From NCBI GenBank assembly GCA_030761205.1, contig JAULJL010000011.1, positions 10,778,501 through 10,842,500 of the forward strand: DNA of 64,000 bases, read 5' to 3'. This stretch comes from Fremontodendron californicum (taxonomy: Eukaryota > Streptophyta > Magnoliopsida > Malvales > Malvaceae). Made by a program: the position numbers and the translations under genes. Position 1 is the stretch's first letter, and the number at the start of each line of letters is the position of its first letter. The notes under the pieces were generated by a model that was not told the DNA's origin, ran no database searches, and worked only from the letters and a program-made list of their open reading frames with translations. Positions 12,611 through 22,542 of this stretch are shown here, piece after piece.

Positions 12611-15586
12611 TGTCATAATGGGTTTTTTGACCGCCAGACGAATTTTAATAAAAACAATAGAGTCGCCACCAATTTTTTTGGTTAGGTGTGATTGGCCACC
12701 TAAAAAAATATATCTTTGAAAAAGAATTTTAAAATTAATTAAAATATTTTTAAAAGATAATTTTGAAGTCTGCGATTGAAAACCAGAGAAAAATCATGAC
12801 GGGTTCGGGAGTACGATTACGTATGGGGAAGGTATTAGCACCTCTACGACGCCCGTTAAAAAATGTTACCATTTAATCATGTGTTATCCAAAACCTCGGT
12901 TTAATGGACTCAACAACGATATTTAAAATTAATTCTCCTTTTATTTCTTTTTCAAAACATATTTATTAATTTTTTAAAAAGAATTGTTATTATTATATTT
13001 TTCTAAAATGAAAGTAAACACAAATCTTTTATCAAGAATACTCGTTAAATATTCCCAATACTTTTGGTAGTATTTAACGAGATCTTCTCACCTCAGAATA
13101 TCTTAGTAATCATTACTATGACATCCTTTGAATTTCATTTTCTGTAATTTGCATTCACTTTTTTATTTAAATGCATATGACGCAAATATTTAAGCATATG
13201 ATGCACATGTTGAGCATATAAGACATGTAATTTAATACATAATTATACGATTAAACATACGAAGCATAACAATTGTAAACACGAGTCATGACAAAATATC
13301 AAGCATGCACGTATTCATTATTTATTTATTTATTATTTTCATCATTTTCGAAATGAACACGAATTTTCCGTATTGAGAATGTCGCCAAATATTTCCACTA
13401 CTTGTGGTGATATTTAATGAAATTCTCTCACCTCGAGATATCTTAGAAATCACTACTATGACATCCTTCGATTTTCATCGTCGGTAACCCGCATTCATTT
13501 TTTATTCATGCATGAGTGCACATGGTGCAACAATAAAAAAAATGTAGTGCATATGAATTAAATAATTTATTCTCTTTATTTAAAATACACACATATTTCA
13601 AATAATTATGAACACCAATATAAAAAATATGTTAAAATTATACTACAACATTTAAATAGTGAAAACCAATAATGAGATATATTAAAATATACTACAATAT
13701 TTAAATAAATAAGAAATAAAATATATTAAAACATGCTATAATATTTAAACAAATAATAAACAAAAATAATAAAATATATTAAAACATGCTACAATATTTA
13801 AATAAATAATAAACACAAAAAATAAAATATATTAAAATATGCTACCATATTTAAATAAACAATAACACAAATAATAAAGAAAGAAATATTAAACATGCTA
13901 CAATAATTAAATAAATAATAAACACAAATAATAAAAATATTAAAATATGCTACAATATTTAAATAAACAATAACACAAATAAAATAATAATAAAATATTA
14001 AACATGCTATAACACAAACAAAAAGGAAAAAATTTTACCCAACTGATTTGAAGCTTGACCAAAATCTAGTGGAGTTCGGAATCAGAATTGGTCGGCTGTA
14101 AAACCCACGAACCGAGCCAGCCTGCTATGATGGGCCGGCTAGCCCTTTTCTTCATTTTCCTTTTTTCTTTTTCTTTTTCTTTTTCTTTTTCCTTTCCTTT
14201 TCCTTTTTCTTTTCTTCTTCCCTTCCTTTCTCTTCTCTTCCCTTCCTCTCTTTCCTTTCTATTCTTCTTTCTTTTTTCTCTTATTTCCTTCATCTCTTTC
14301 TTTTTTTTTTCTTCTTTCCTTTTTTCTCTCTTTCTTTCTTTTTCTTCTTTTCTTTCTTTCTATCTTTCTTTCCTTTCTTCTTCCTTCCTTTCCTTTATTT
14401 CCTTTCTTCTTCCTTTTTTCTTCCTTTTTTTTCTTTCTTCTTTTCTTTTCTCTTCTTCACCCCAAGACCGGGTCAGGCGCGCAGACCCTAGGTCGGATTC
14501 GGGTCCGTACGCGGACCCTCTGCCTAAAACGTTGCCTTTTTGGGCAACCTATATAAACTTCTTTTCTTTTTTTTCCTCACTTTTTCCTTCACCTTCCTTC
14601 TCTACTCTCTCTCTTCTTCAAACTCTCTCCCCTCTCTAAAAAGATCCCAGATTCTGACACCCCAACCCAGATTCTGATGTCGAACCATCGTGCCGGTCCC
14701 CGTGCACCGTCGGTGGCCGATGGACTCCAAACTTCACCCACCCATTGTTTTCAGCCTTCTCTTTTTGAATCCGGGGTTAGTTTTTCTCAAATCTAAGCCT
14801 AAACACCTAGATCTAACTCGAAAGGTCGCGGCTTAAACTTTTCCTTTCTCTACCTTTCCTCTGACTCTTCACCATTCAAATCATAAAAAATAAAAATAAA
14901 AATCGAACTCCTCCAAATCCCAAAAACTCGAAACCCTTTGGTTTTTTTTTCTCTTTTGTGTGTTTGCTTTTTTGGTTTTGTGTTTGCTGAGGTTGTTAAT
15001 GGCTTCTTTGTGGTGGTGTACTTTTGGGTTTGGTAGTGTTGATGACTACTGGGAGAATGGGGAGAGCCGAGAGCCTTTTTGGTTTCTTTGTGGGGGTTTT
15101 TTATGGTTGTGGTGGCGTGAAGGGGATGGCTGCCTGAGGGCTAGGGCAACAAGCCTAGGGCTATAGCGTGTGGATGGGGTTGGGTAGGGCATTGGCGTGG
15201 GGGGAAAAAGGGCTAGGGTTGCTTGGTGCTAGGGTGGGCTGTCTGGCAATAAAGGGTGACTGCCTAGGGTGGCTGCTGCAGTGGGGGTAGTGGCGTATAA
15301 GGGGGTGGCTAGGGCAGCAGGCTGCTTGACCTGCCTACTGCTGGCATGGGCCTGCCTACTGGCCTAGACCACTAGCATGCTAGGCCAATAGGTCGGACCC
15401 GATAAGATTCTATTGGGCCCTGTAAATGATCCGGGCCTTCAAGCCCGCAAAAGGCAAATAATCTAATAAAAATAAAAATAATAACATTAAATTGGATTCA
15501 AAAATTAAACTTGAAACAAATTCGGGGCTTGACTCGGGATGTGATCTGGGCCTCAGGTTAGGCCCGGACAAAATTAGGTTGCTAAA
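12611..15586 (-). repeat. 3' LTR of element E
   Basis: It reads TGTCATAATGG on the plus strand at its left edge and GGTTGCTAAA at its right, where the paired LTR has GGTTACTACA. It contains the conserved Tat LTR block (TTCGGGAGTACGATTACGTA, GGGGAAGGTATTAGCACC), a stretch of short repeats with TTTAAATAAATAATAA, a long CT tract (14145-14460) and a G-rich TGGGTAGGGC region (14950-15420). Long open frames across the CT tract are low-complexity artefacts. It is about 630 bp longer than its partner, which lacks much of 14215-14800. Confidence 0.8.
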
Positions 15587-15602
15587 GCTGCCCCTTTTTT
15601 AC
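15587..15602 (-). promoter_or_regulatory. Polypurine tract of element E
   Basis: On the minus strand it reads GTAAAAAAGGGGCAGC directly before the LTR start. A purine run ending GGGCA(A/G)C next to the 3' LTR is the plus-strand priming site of Tat-type elements. The same motif occurs at 32961-32974. Confidence 0.8.
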
Positions 15603-15834
15603 ATTTTTGGGAATAAAAATAGGGTGAAGATATAAGTAACAATTTTATCTGGGATCACGGATCCATACAAAACTCTTTTTTTTCTCATTTTTTCATATAT
15701 AGACTGTAAAATAAAGGATTTGCCTTAAATTGATTTCCTTGACTAACATACCAAGGCTCGACCCGTCTTAAGGAAATGAGTTCAATTTTGCAAGAAAAGA
15801 AAATACCTTGACGAAGCCCTGGGGCCTAATCTTA

Positions 15835-16886
15835 TCTTGTGCCTACTTCACTGGGCTTACTTCCTCTTGGTGCCAGCTACATCGGGCTTAAACTCATCTA
15901 AATGCCAATTTCAATAGGCTTACTTCCTCTTGGTGCCAGCTTACATTGGGCTTAACCTCATCTAGATGCCAACTTCACTGGGCTTAAACAATAACTGTGC
16001 TAGTTTACATTGGGCATAAAACATCTAAAATGCCAACTTCACTAGGCTTACTTCCTCTTGGTGCCAGCTTACATTGGACTTAAAAAAATCGAAAATGCCA
16101 ACTTCAACTGGGATTACACCATAACTATGCCAGCATACATTGGGCTTAAAACATCTAAAATGCCAACTTCACTAGGCTTACTTCCTCTTGGTGCCAGCTT
16201 ACATTGGGCTTAAAACATCTAAAATGCCAACTTTAACTGGGCTTACACCATAACTATGCTAGCTTATATTGGGCTTAACCAACTAAGATGTCAACTTCAG
16301 TTGGGCTTACACCATAACTGTGCCAGCTTACATTGGGCTTAACCAACTAAGATGCCAACTTCAACTGGGCTTACATCGTAACTATGCCAGCTTACGTGGG
16401 GCATAACCAACTAAGATGCCAACTTTAACTAGGCTTACACCATAACTGTGCCAGCTTATATTGGGCTTAACCAACTAAGATGCCAACTTCAACTAGGCTT
16501 ACACCATAACTGTGCCAGCTTACATTGGGCTTAACCAACTAAGATGCCAACTTCAACTGGGCTTACACCGTAACTGTGCGAGCTTACATTGGGCATAACC
16601 AACTAAGATGCCAACTTCAACTCGGCTTACACCATAACTGTGCCAGCTTACATTGGGCTTAACCAACTAAGATGCCAACTTCAACTGGGCTTACACCATA
16701 ACTGTGCCAACTTACGTTGGGCTTAACCAACTAAGATTCCAACTTCAACTGGGCTTACACCATAACTGTGCCAACTTACGTTGGGCTTAACCAACTAAGA
16801 TTCCAACTTCAACTGGGCTTACACCAGAACTGTGCCAGCTTACGTTGGGCTTAACCAACTAAAATGCCAAATTCAACTGGGCTTAC
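15835..16886. repeat. 64 bp tandem array, left part
   Basis: About 16 units of a 64 bp monomer containing GCCAACTTCAACTGGGCTTA and GTGCCAGCTTACATTGGGCT. The units are more diverged at the left. The array lies just inside the polypurine tract of element E, where Tat/Ogre elements often carry tandem repeats. It is interrupted at 16886 by the Athila-type complex and resumes at 28089. Confidence 0.9.
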
Positions 16887-17314
16887 AGATACACTCTTTT
16901 GAGTGCATCAAATTTTTTTGTTTTCTTACTTTTAGTTTGCTTATTTTTTTATATTTATTTTTATTGGCTGGTTATACCGCCTAATTTGTATATTAACTTT
17001 GTTTTATTTTTATTGGCTGGTTATACCGCCTAATTTAGTATATATATTTTTATTGGCTGGTTATACCGCCTAATTTAGTATATATATTTTTATTGGCTGG
17101 TTATACCGCCTTGCATCTTATTCTTATTATTTACTTTAGTTTAAATCTGGCTTCAAAAACCCCTTTTCTTTTATTGTTCTTGAATTTAAGTTTTAAACTA
17201 TTAACTTATAAACTAAAACCCAATCCCTGAGGACTCGACCCTTGCTAACTACTATACTTACAATTTATCGTTTTAGTGCAAGGTTAAATAAGATACACTC
17301 TTTTGAGTGCATCA
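16887..17314 (+). repeat. Truncated 5' LTR end and duplicated leader of element A
   Basis: AGATACACTCTTTTGAGTGC plus ATCA occurs twice, ending at 16910 and at 17314; it is the LTR 3' end. Between the copies lie about four repeats with ATTGGCTGGTTATACCGCCT (16960-17115). In elements B, C and D these repeats sit in the leader just after the primer site. They are followed by an LTR tail with CCCTGAGGACTCGACCCTTG. The first copy has lost its primer site, so the 5' end was rearranged by deletion and duplication. Confidence 0.65.
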
Positions 17315-17320
17315 AATTTT

Positions 17321-17338
17321 TGGCGCCGTTGCCGGGGA
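17321..17338 (+). promoter_or_regulatory. Primer-binding site of element A (Athila type)
   Basis: TGGCGCCGTTGCCGGGGA lies 6 bp after the LTR end. It is the Athila-lineage primer-binding site, usually matched to tRNA-Asp. The identical 18-mer is present on the minus strand at 26671-26688, 41054-41071 and 63145-63162. Confidence 0.85.
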
Positions 17339-17450
17339 TTGCTTTCTTTAGTTTATTTGTTACTTGGTTTATTCTTATTTTCAGTTCTAATTAGTTTTAT
17401 TTTCTTGTACATACAAGTTTTTCTTTTCAAATTAAAAAAAAAAAAAAACA

Positions 17451-18389
17451 ATGGAATTGAGCAATCTAACACTTGAAGAGTTGGTGGCATACATAAACAT
17501 GGAGAATCAACAAGCCAATCTCACCTCCCAAGTTCAACAATTGGCCATGGGAGGATGTCAAGGCCATCAATGGTTCCAAGACCAACCGCATGATCATTAC
17601 TCCAACACTTACCATGAGGGATGGTGGGATCATACTAATTATGGCTACTCGAAAAATTACCATGAAGTAGATCCTTATGCCAATTACACTCATCCATCTA
17701 GCTTCAATCAATCATGGTCTCAAGAACCAGATCTTTTTCAACCACCACATATGACTCAAAACTCAGGTACTTCTTTAGAAGATCTTGTCTATTCTCTTGT
17801 TACTGATTCTTTGCAATTTCAACAGGAAACAAGGGCAAGCATCCAGAGTTTGGAAAAGCAAATGAGCCAATTGGCTAGTAGTATGGTGGGATGGGTAGCA
17901 CAAAGATCTGAAGAACTCCCAGCCCAAACGATGGTTAACCCAAAAGAGAATGCTACTATTGTGACCTTGAAGAATGAGGAACAAGATGAGGATGAAACAA
18001 AATTAGAGATGGATTCTATTCTTGAGGATAATGAAGCCAAAGATCCAAATAAGAGTATTTCGGCACCTGAGGTAACGTTTGAGGTTCCAATTTTTACTAA
18101 TGTTTCTTCTCCACCTTTTCCTAGTAGATTCGCAAAGTTCAAGGAGGATGAACATGAACAAGACACGCTGGAAACCTTAAACAGTTTGTTTGTGGATGTC
18201 ATTCAACAAGTACCAAAAGATGCACCATTCCTCGATGAGATATGCACCACCAAGGATGATGGAATAATACTTGTAATGGAGAATGCATCCACTGTTGTGC
18301 AAAGAAAGCTTCCTCTCAAACGCATAAATTTGGGAAATTTCATGTATGAGCCTGACAAGCCTAAAAATCCAAGAAAGGGTGTTGGTTAG
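17451..18389 (+). CDS. Gag-like protein of a non-autonomous Athila-type element
   Basis: A 312-residue open frame starts 112 bp after the primer site, behind an A-tract. Residues 105-170 (SLEDLVYSLV.., SIQSLEKQMSQLASSM) match the layout of the Athila Gag C-terminal linker with its coiled-coil-like heptads. The PFPSRFAKFK and later DVIQQVPKDAPFLDEI segments match the linker before the protease in Athila polyproteins, as in copy D (PFPQRL.. and DAIKQVPSYAKFL). The N-terminal half is rich in Tyr, His, Trp and Gln. The protein lacks the Gag capsid core, a CCHC knuckle and the protease. It is acidic around residues 180-200. It is intact, but I infer a structural remnant rather than a working Gag. 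The gag start found in B, C and D (MADNES) is absent. Confidence 0.6.
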   Translation: MELSNLTLEELVAYINMENQQANLTSQVQQLAMGGCQGHQWFQDQPHDHYSNTYHEGWWDHTNYGYSKNYHEVDPYANYTHPSSFNQSWSQEPDLFQPPHMTQNSGTSLEDLVYSLVTDSLQFQQETRASIQSLEKQMSQLASSMVGWVAQRSEELPAQTMVNPKENATIVTLKNEEQDEDETKLEMDSILEDNEAKDPNKSISAPEVTFEVPIFTNVSSPPFPSRFAKFKEDEHEQDTLETLNSLFVDVIQQVPKDAPFLDEICTTKDDGIILVMENASTVVQRKLPLKRINLGNFMYEPDKPKNPRKGVG

Positions 18390-18835
18390 GTTCAAAACAT
18401 TAAATCAAGTGCTAATTGGGGGAGGCAGCCTAATTAGTGAAAGCATTGCCAAACTGCCATCCTCAGATTTGCTCTCTTTTTCTTTATCTTTTTCTTATGT
18501 TTCTTTGCTAATTGTGTTTACTGCTTTTAAGTTCATTTAGGCTGCATAAGTTTCTTTTGTTTAATAGTTCTTTTCTCTTACATATAATTCTTGCATTGGG
18601 GGATAATAGCATTACATTAATGACAATGTAAGAATTATGTGTGGGGGGGAGAATTTAGGATTTTATTTAGAGTGTTTTGTTTTTGAGTCTTTTTATGTTG
18701 TTTTTCTTTCTGATCATTGTTTTGAAAAACACTAGATGTAAATATAATATTTTTTTAACCCCGGTTAAATGGCGGATAACGGTACTCCGTGATTATTTAA
18801 ATCGGTTTCATCAGCTACCCACAAAACTGATATTG
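18390..18835 (+). other. Spacer with Athila 3' hallmarks and the last codons of pol
   Basis: It contains GGGGGAGGCAGCCTAA (about 18417-18433), as found after pol in Athila elements, and a G-rich GTGTGGGGGGGAGAATTTAG near 18641. At 18697-18735 lies a remnant of the pol C-terminus reading VVFLSDHCFEKH then stop. In element C the matching stretch reads VVFLSDTCFGNN then stop, preceded by the conserved NVFKVNGQRLK motif that ends integrase polyproteins. This places the following two genes directly after pol. Confidence 0.65.
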
Positions 18836-18892
18836 TATATAAATTTCTCTTCCAATTTCTCTTTCATTTTTTTTTTTCATTTTTTTTTTCAG
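18836..18892 (+). promoter_or_regulatory. Possible core promoter and/or 3' splice site before the zinc-finger gene
   Basis: TATATAAA (18836-18843) is followed by a CT-rich stretch like a plant Y-patch, then a long T-tract ending in CAG at 18890-18892. The ATG of the next gene follows after one base. Element C keeps the same order (TATA at 38345-38352 and CAG before its ATG). The TATA box suggests independent transcription; the T-tract plus CAG suggests splicing of a genomic RNA onto the ORF. Both readings are inference. Confidence 0.5.
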
Positions 18893-18893
18893 G

Positions 18894-19430
18894 ATGGATG
18901 ATATTCTCACAAGATTGCAGAAACGATTTCCTCCTTTTCCTCGAAATATTTTACTGAAGCTTTACCAAGTTCGACTTGAAAGATTAAGAATGCTTATGCG
19001 CAAAGGGATTCCTGACGACATACGTTGGATAATTGAAGCCAAGGTACGTGAAGATGAATATCTTCCTGTTTTGCATTTACCAGGTACAGGTAGAAGCACT
19101 TTTGCAAAGAAGCGACGAGCAAAGCGCATGAGTTCAAATTGCCACAAATGTGCACGATGGACGTGTAACGGTAAATGTCGTTCTATTGGGATTCCGTCCT
19201 CTAATCGAGATGATAAAATTGAATTCATTAAGGATGGACTGAGTAAGGAGAATTTGGGTAATATCCAACTTTCTCTTGAGACGCATCCTAGTGGAGACGT
19301 ACAAAGAGAAATTCTTGATTTATGGCCGCAATTCCAAAGGGAATGGCAACATCTTGGGAATCTGATGTTAAAAGACCCTGTTTGCCAGCTTGTAAGAAAA
19401 CTGGATGGGAAGCATATCCTCGACTCATAG
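18894..19430 (+). CDS. Betaflexivirus-like cysteine-rich nucleic-acid-binding protein (accessory gene 1, copy A)
   Basis: The protein has 178 residues. Residues 1-60 look helical (FPRNILLKLYQVRLERLRML). Then comes a GTGRSTFAKKRRAKR basic patch (64-78), followed by a C4 zinc finger at C83, C86, C91 and C95 (spacing 2-4-3). Helical segment, Gly-rich GRSxxA(K/R)(K/R)RRAK stretch and C-x2-C finger in this order match the cysteine-rich nucleic-acid-binding proteins of carlaviruses and related Betaflexiviridae. In those viruses the protein binds nucleic acid, enters the nucleus and can suppress silencing or alter host transcription. The C-terminal 80 residues have no match I recognise. This start is chosen because copies A and C share a frame only from this ATG: upstream T-tract lengths differ. 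A shared TAG ends the frame. It is a retrotransposon gene, not a virus genome: no replicase or coat gene is nearby. Confidence 0.65.
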   Translation: MDDILTRLQKRFPPFPRNILLKLYQVRLERLRMLMRKGIPDDIRWIIEAKVREDEYLPVLHLPGTGRSTFAKKRRAKRMSSNCHKCARWTCNGKCRSIGIPSSNRDDKIEFIKDGLSKENLGNIQLSLETHPSGDVQREILDLWPQFQREWQHLGNLMLKDPVCQLVRKLDGKHILDS

Positions 19431-19796
19431 AAGGCGTTTAAGCCGTTTCTGGACGTAAAACCAGAGGAAGATGTGAGCCACAATCACAACTACAATAAAT
19501 GACTTCTCAGCTTTTGGTTTGATTTGCAATAACTTTATTTTGGTTTAATTTACGTGTTGTTCGATTTGTGTAACTATTCTCGTTTTTTTTTTATTTGTCT
19601 TTTACGGTTGATTTTTTTTTTCTCTTTTTGATTTTCTTCCTGAAATCACGCAAAAATCTTTTGTTAGGTTAACATTTTCTTCTGACAGGTCAGATACACT
19701 TTCGGCGACATTATTACTCTTGTCTGATTCACTACTCAGTCCTCCATATATTACACCATGTACTCATTCTCTTTCAGGCACTCGAAGAAAAAAAAA
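19431..19796 (+). other. Spacer between the two accessory genes with a candidate 3' splice site
   Basis: 366 bp with no ORF of its own. After the TAG of the zinc-finger gene the same frame stays open for 23 more codons (KAFKPFLDVKPEEDVSHNHN..). TTCTCTTTCAG with AG at 19776-19777 lies 19 bp before the LOG start and is kept in element C (37413-37415), so it may be a 3' splice site. A CTGACAG near 19683 is another candidate. An upstream ATG at 19758 is in frame in A but out of frame in C because an A-tract differs in length, so it is unlikely to be the real start. Confidence 0.45.
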
Positions 19797-20444
19797 ATGG
19801 AAAGTACTTCATCCCAGCGCATTAAAAAAATTTGTGTCTTTGGAGGTGCTTATCCAGGGAAAAATAACATATTCGCTGATGAAGCCATAAGAGTTGGAGT
19901 AATACTTGCCCAACAAAAGATCCACTTGATTTATGGAGGCGGTAGTACGGGTTTAATGGGAGCAGTCGCTACAGCAGCACACGCCGGAGGAAGTCCAGTT
20001 CTAGGAATCGTGCCAAAACTATTCACAAGTTTTTGTGGACCTACCGTGGGTAAGGAAATACAAGTCTGGAGTGTCCCTGAACGGATAACAATCATGTACC
20101 ATTCTGCCGATGCATTCATTGCTTTATCAGGAGGTCTGGGTACATTGGAAGAAATAGCTTGCGTGGCTTCTTGGTCATCTTTGGTCACAAATAAGAAACC
20201 CATTGGTTTGCTTAATATTAATGGTTATTTTAGTAATTTGCTTTCATATTTAGATAATGCTGTGGATAATGGATTCATGTTTTCAGAGGCAAGGAGAACC
20301 ATAATTTCTGCTACAACCATTGAAGATTTACTTAAAAAGCTCCAAGCTTATGAGTGTTTATCTGCTACGGTTGTTTCGCAAACGCTCGGAAAAAGAAAAA
20401 GAGATATGGACGAGCAAGGAGTGGATTGCACTTTGTCTTTGTGA
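19797..20444 (+). CDS. LOG-like: LOG-type cytokinin riboside 5'-monophosphate phosphoribohydrolase (accessory gene 2, copy A)
   Basis: LOG enzymes release free active cytokinin from its riboside monophosphate in one step. This 215-residue protein follows the family throughout. ICVFGGAYPGKN lies at 12-23, the nucleotide-binding YGGGSTGLMGAV at 46-57, ADAFIAL at 104-110, GGLGTLEE at 112-119 with the catalytic-type Glu119, and IGLLNINGYFSNLLSYLD at 136-153. Arg96 fits the conserved catalytic Arg. Two departures are visible. The PGGxGTxxE motif starts with Ser111 instead of Pro, and the Lys after the catalytic Arg is Ile. The C-terminus carries KRKR (199-202), a possible nuclear signal. Plant LOG genes have several introns and this copy has none, so it came through an RNA intermediate. 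It is uninterrupted, but activity is unproven. Confidence 0.85.
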   Translation: MESTSSQRIKKICVFGGAYPGKNNIFADEAIRVGVILAQQKIHLIYGGGSTGLMGAVATAAHAGGSPVLGIVPKLFTSFCGPTVGKEIQVWSVPERITIMYHSADAFIALSGGLGTLEEIACVASWSSLVTNKKPIGLLNINGYFSNLLSYLDNAVDNGFMFSEARRTIISATTIEDLLKKLQAYECLSATVVSQTLGKRKRDMDEQGVDCTLSL

Positions 20445-22530
20445 CATTATCTAACATTTTGCTTGTTGTGTCTCAGTTATAATAAGTGGTTAGCAACCTC
20501 TGCAGGTAATATCTCCTAAATTCTACCTTTAAAATTTGACATTGGGGACAATGTCATATTTTAGTAGGGGGTAAGGGACATATTTTGCTAATTTAATAAA
20601 AAAAAAAAAATTTAAGAAGTATTCATTCTGAACAAGGTCTGAGTAAGGGAGACTTGAGACATACCTTGTCAGTTTGATTTCTTCTTTTCAAAAAAAAAAA
20701 AAAAAAAAAAGAGTTTGTTGTGTTTTAAGCAATTTAGAAGTATTCATTCTGAACAAGGTCTGAGTAAGGGAGACTTGAGACATACCTTGTCAGTTTGATT
20801 TTAATCTTTTTATGTTTACTTGTTAATTTTTGTTTAGTATTTTAGGATTATTTAGGTTGCATGAGTTTGTTTTGTTTTGAGTCTTAGTTGTTCCTATTCT
20901 TATGTTATTAGTTCTTTTCTCTTACACATGATTCTTTCATTTGTGTTAATAGACTTACATTGAGGACAATGTAAGAATTAAGTGTGGGGGGAATGATTTA
21001 GGATTTCTTTTATTTTTGTCTACTATTTTTTTTTATGAGTCTTTATTATTATTATTATTTTTAGTGTGTTTTAGTTCCTTTTTAATACAATGATGAGATA
21101 TGAATTGCATAGGTCTAAACTGGTTATTAGTGAGAAGATTTTCATGAGAATTGAGCTTGATGTCAACCTTTTTATGAGCCAATGTTAATATAATATGTTG
21201 ATTGAGAAAGAAGCATGTTTAGACTTAATCTGACTTGTATAATCATCCTTGTGAGTTTTTGAGCCTATAATGATTGATGCATTATACAAATCAATCTAAT
21301 TTCTTTCTTGAGTGCTCTTATGATTACAGGATTCTCTAGAACTTGCTTTAAACCGTTTGAGACTATATTGATACATGTGACAACATGAATATGATAGAGG
21401 CATTAGGATTTTTAGCCAGAGCCAAACAGCCATCCCTTATTGATGTTCCAAGAGAACACACCCTTAGTGAACCAATTTGAGCCTACATTGAATAAGCTAT
21501 CTCTTTGATAACCATAACTTGTCCCTAACCTAAATATACTTATATCTTTACCTTTGTTCCAAAGATGAATTAGCATGTTTTGAGACAAGTTGCAAAGACA
21601 AGGGATATTTTTAGTTAAAAATTTGGGTTAGAAACAAGAAATAAGTGTGGGGGGGAAAGAAAAGAAAAGTCAAGAGAAAAAGAAATGAAATACTGGCAAA
21701 TACATTCCTATGTAAAAAAAAAAAATATATGAATCATCTCTTGAATTTGTGGAAAAAGAAAAAGATGTTACAAAGTCGTTTAGAATGAAGAAAAGGCCCA
21801 ACATAAATATCCGGCCTAGGTGACTATGTACTTGTAAAGAGTTTTGAGAAGTTTCTTTGTATGATCTTTTTATGTCTCTAAACTTTATGAACTCTTTGGA
21901 ACCTTTGTGATATCTTTATCCTTTTGTTCTTCAACCACATTACAAACCCCTTGGCCCCATTACAACCTTGATTAAAGACCTCTTGATTCATGAAGTTGTA
22001 TGATCTAAATAGTGGAGAATAGGTGGACAAGCAAGAATATGGTATAACTGTTTTCATGAGATTGATTGAGTGTAAACACTTCACCACTACTTTAAAGAGT
22101 GAAAATCATGAGGGTATCCCATGTGAGAAGTTGAGATTAAATTTGAACATGCAATATTTTGATTGAGATATGTTATGCTAATATTGGCTTAACTCAAACA
22201 ATTTACATTCAAGCATGATTTTTTGTGAAATTCTTTAAGCTATTGATTAGTTTATAAGACTTGTTCAAATATTGTATCTAATTTGTATTGAAAGGATTAG
22301 GAGTAAATATTTTTAGTATATGCAGTTTATTTATATTTTAGTTTTTCAATGTTTGTGGGTATCGTTCTAGTAAACCCTCACGAGACTAAACTCGTCCACT
22401 AGGGACACCTAGGGGTTTAAAGGCTTGTGTCACATGCTAAGTGCCACCGTGATTTCCTACGAAAATGGATTAGATTAGATTTTCTTATTTTATTTTTATT
22501 GAGTCGTTGCTAGGGACTAGCAACAATCTA
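20445..22530 (+). other. Long 3' untranslated region of element A
   Basis: About 2.1 kb without a supportable ORF, matching 34803-36749 of element C in reverse. It holds G-rich motifs of polypurine type (GTGTGGGGGGAATGATTTAG near 20980, GTGTGGGGGGGAAAG near 21644). A segment of about 125 bp with AAGTATTCATTCTGAACAAG occurs twice in A (about 20615 and 20740) but once in C. Short ORFs such as 21878-22087 are not conserved. Confidence 0.6.
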
Positions 22531-22542
22531 AGTGTGGGGGTG
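22531..22542 (+). promoter_or_regulatory. Polypurine tract of element A
   Basis: AGTGTGGGGGTG directly precedes the LTR start TGATAACTCG. The same tract, as GTGTGAGGGTG, precedes the 3' LTR of element C on the minus strand. It primes plus-strand DNA synthesis. Confidence 0.85.

Noticed and set aside
14066..14639. Long overlapping open frames of 75 and 183 codons on opposite strands
   Set aside because: They translate a CTTT/AAAG microsatellite inside an LTR (Ser/Phe/Leu or Lys/Glu/Arg runs). They have no domain and are absent from the paired LTR.
15835..16886. Regularly spaced repeats that could suggest a CRISPR-like array
   Set aside because: The units are contiguous 64 bp tandem repeats without unique spacers, in plant retrotransposon DNA.
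18677..18901. ORF overlapping the start of accessory gene 1
   Set aside because: It reads a different frame in A than in C and spans the TATA and T-tract region. It is better explained as leader sequence.
18894..19430. Possibility that the window contains an endogenous RNA virus genome
   Set aside because: Only one gene of viral type is present, bracketed by retrotransposon pol remnant and polypurine tract. No replicase, triple gene block or coat protein is seen.
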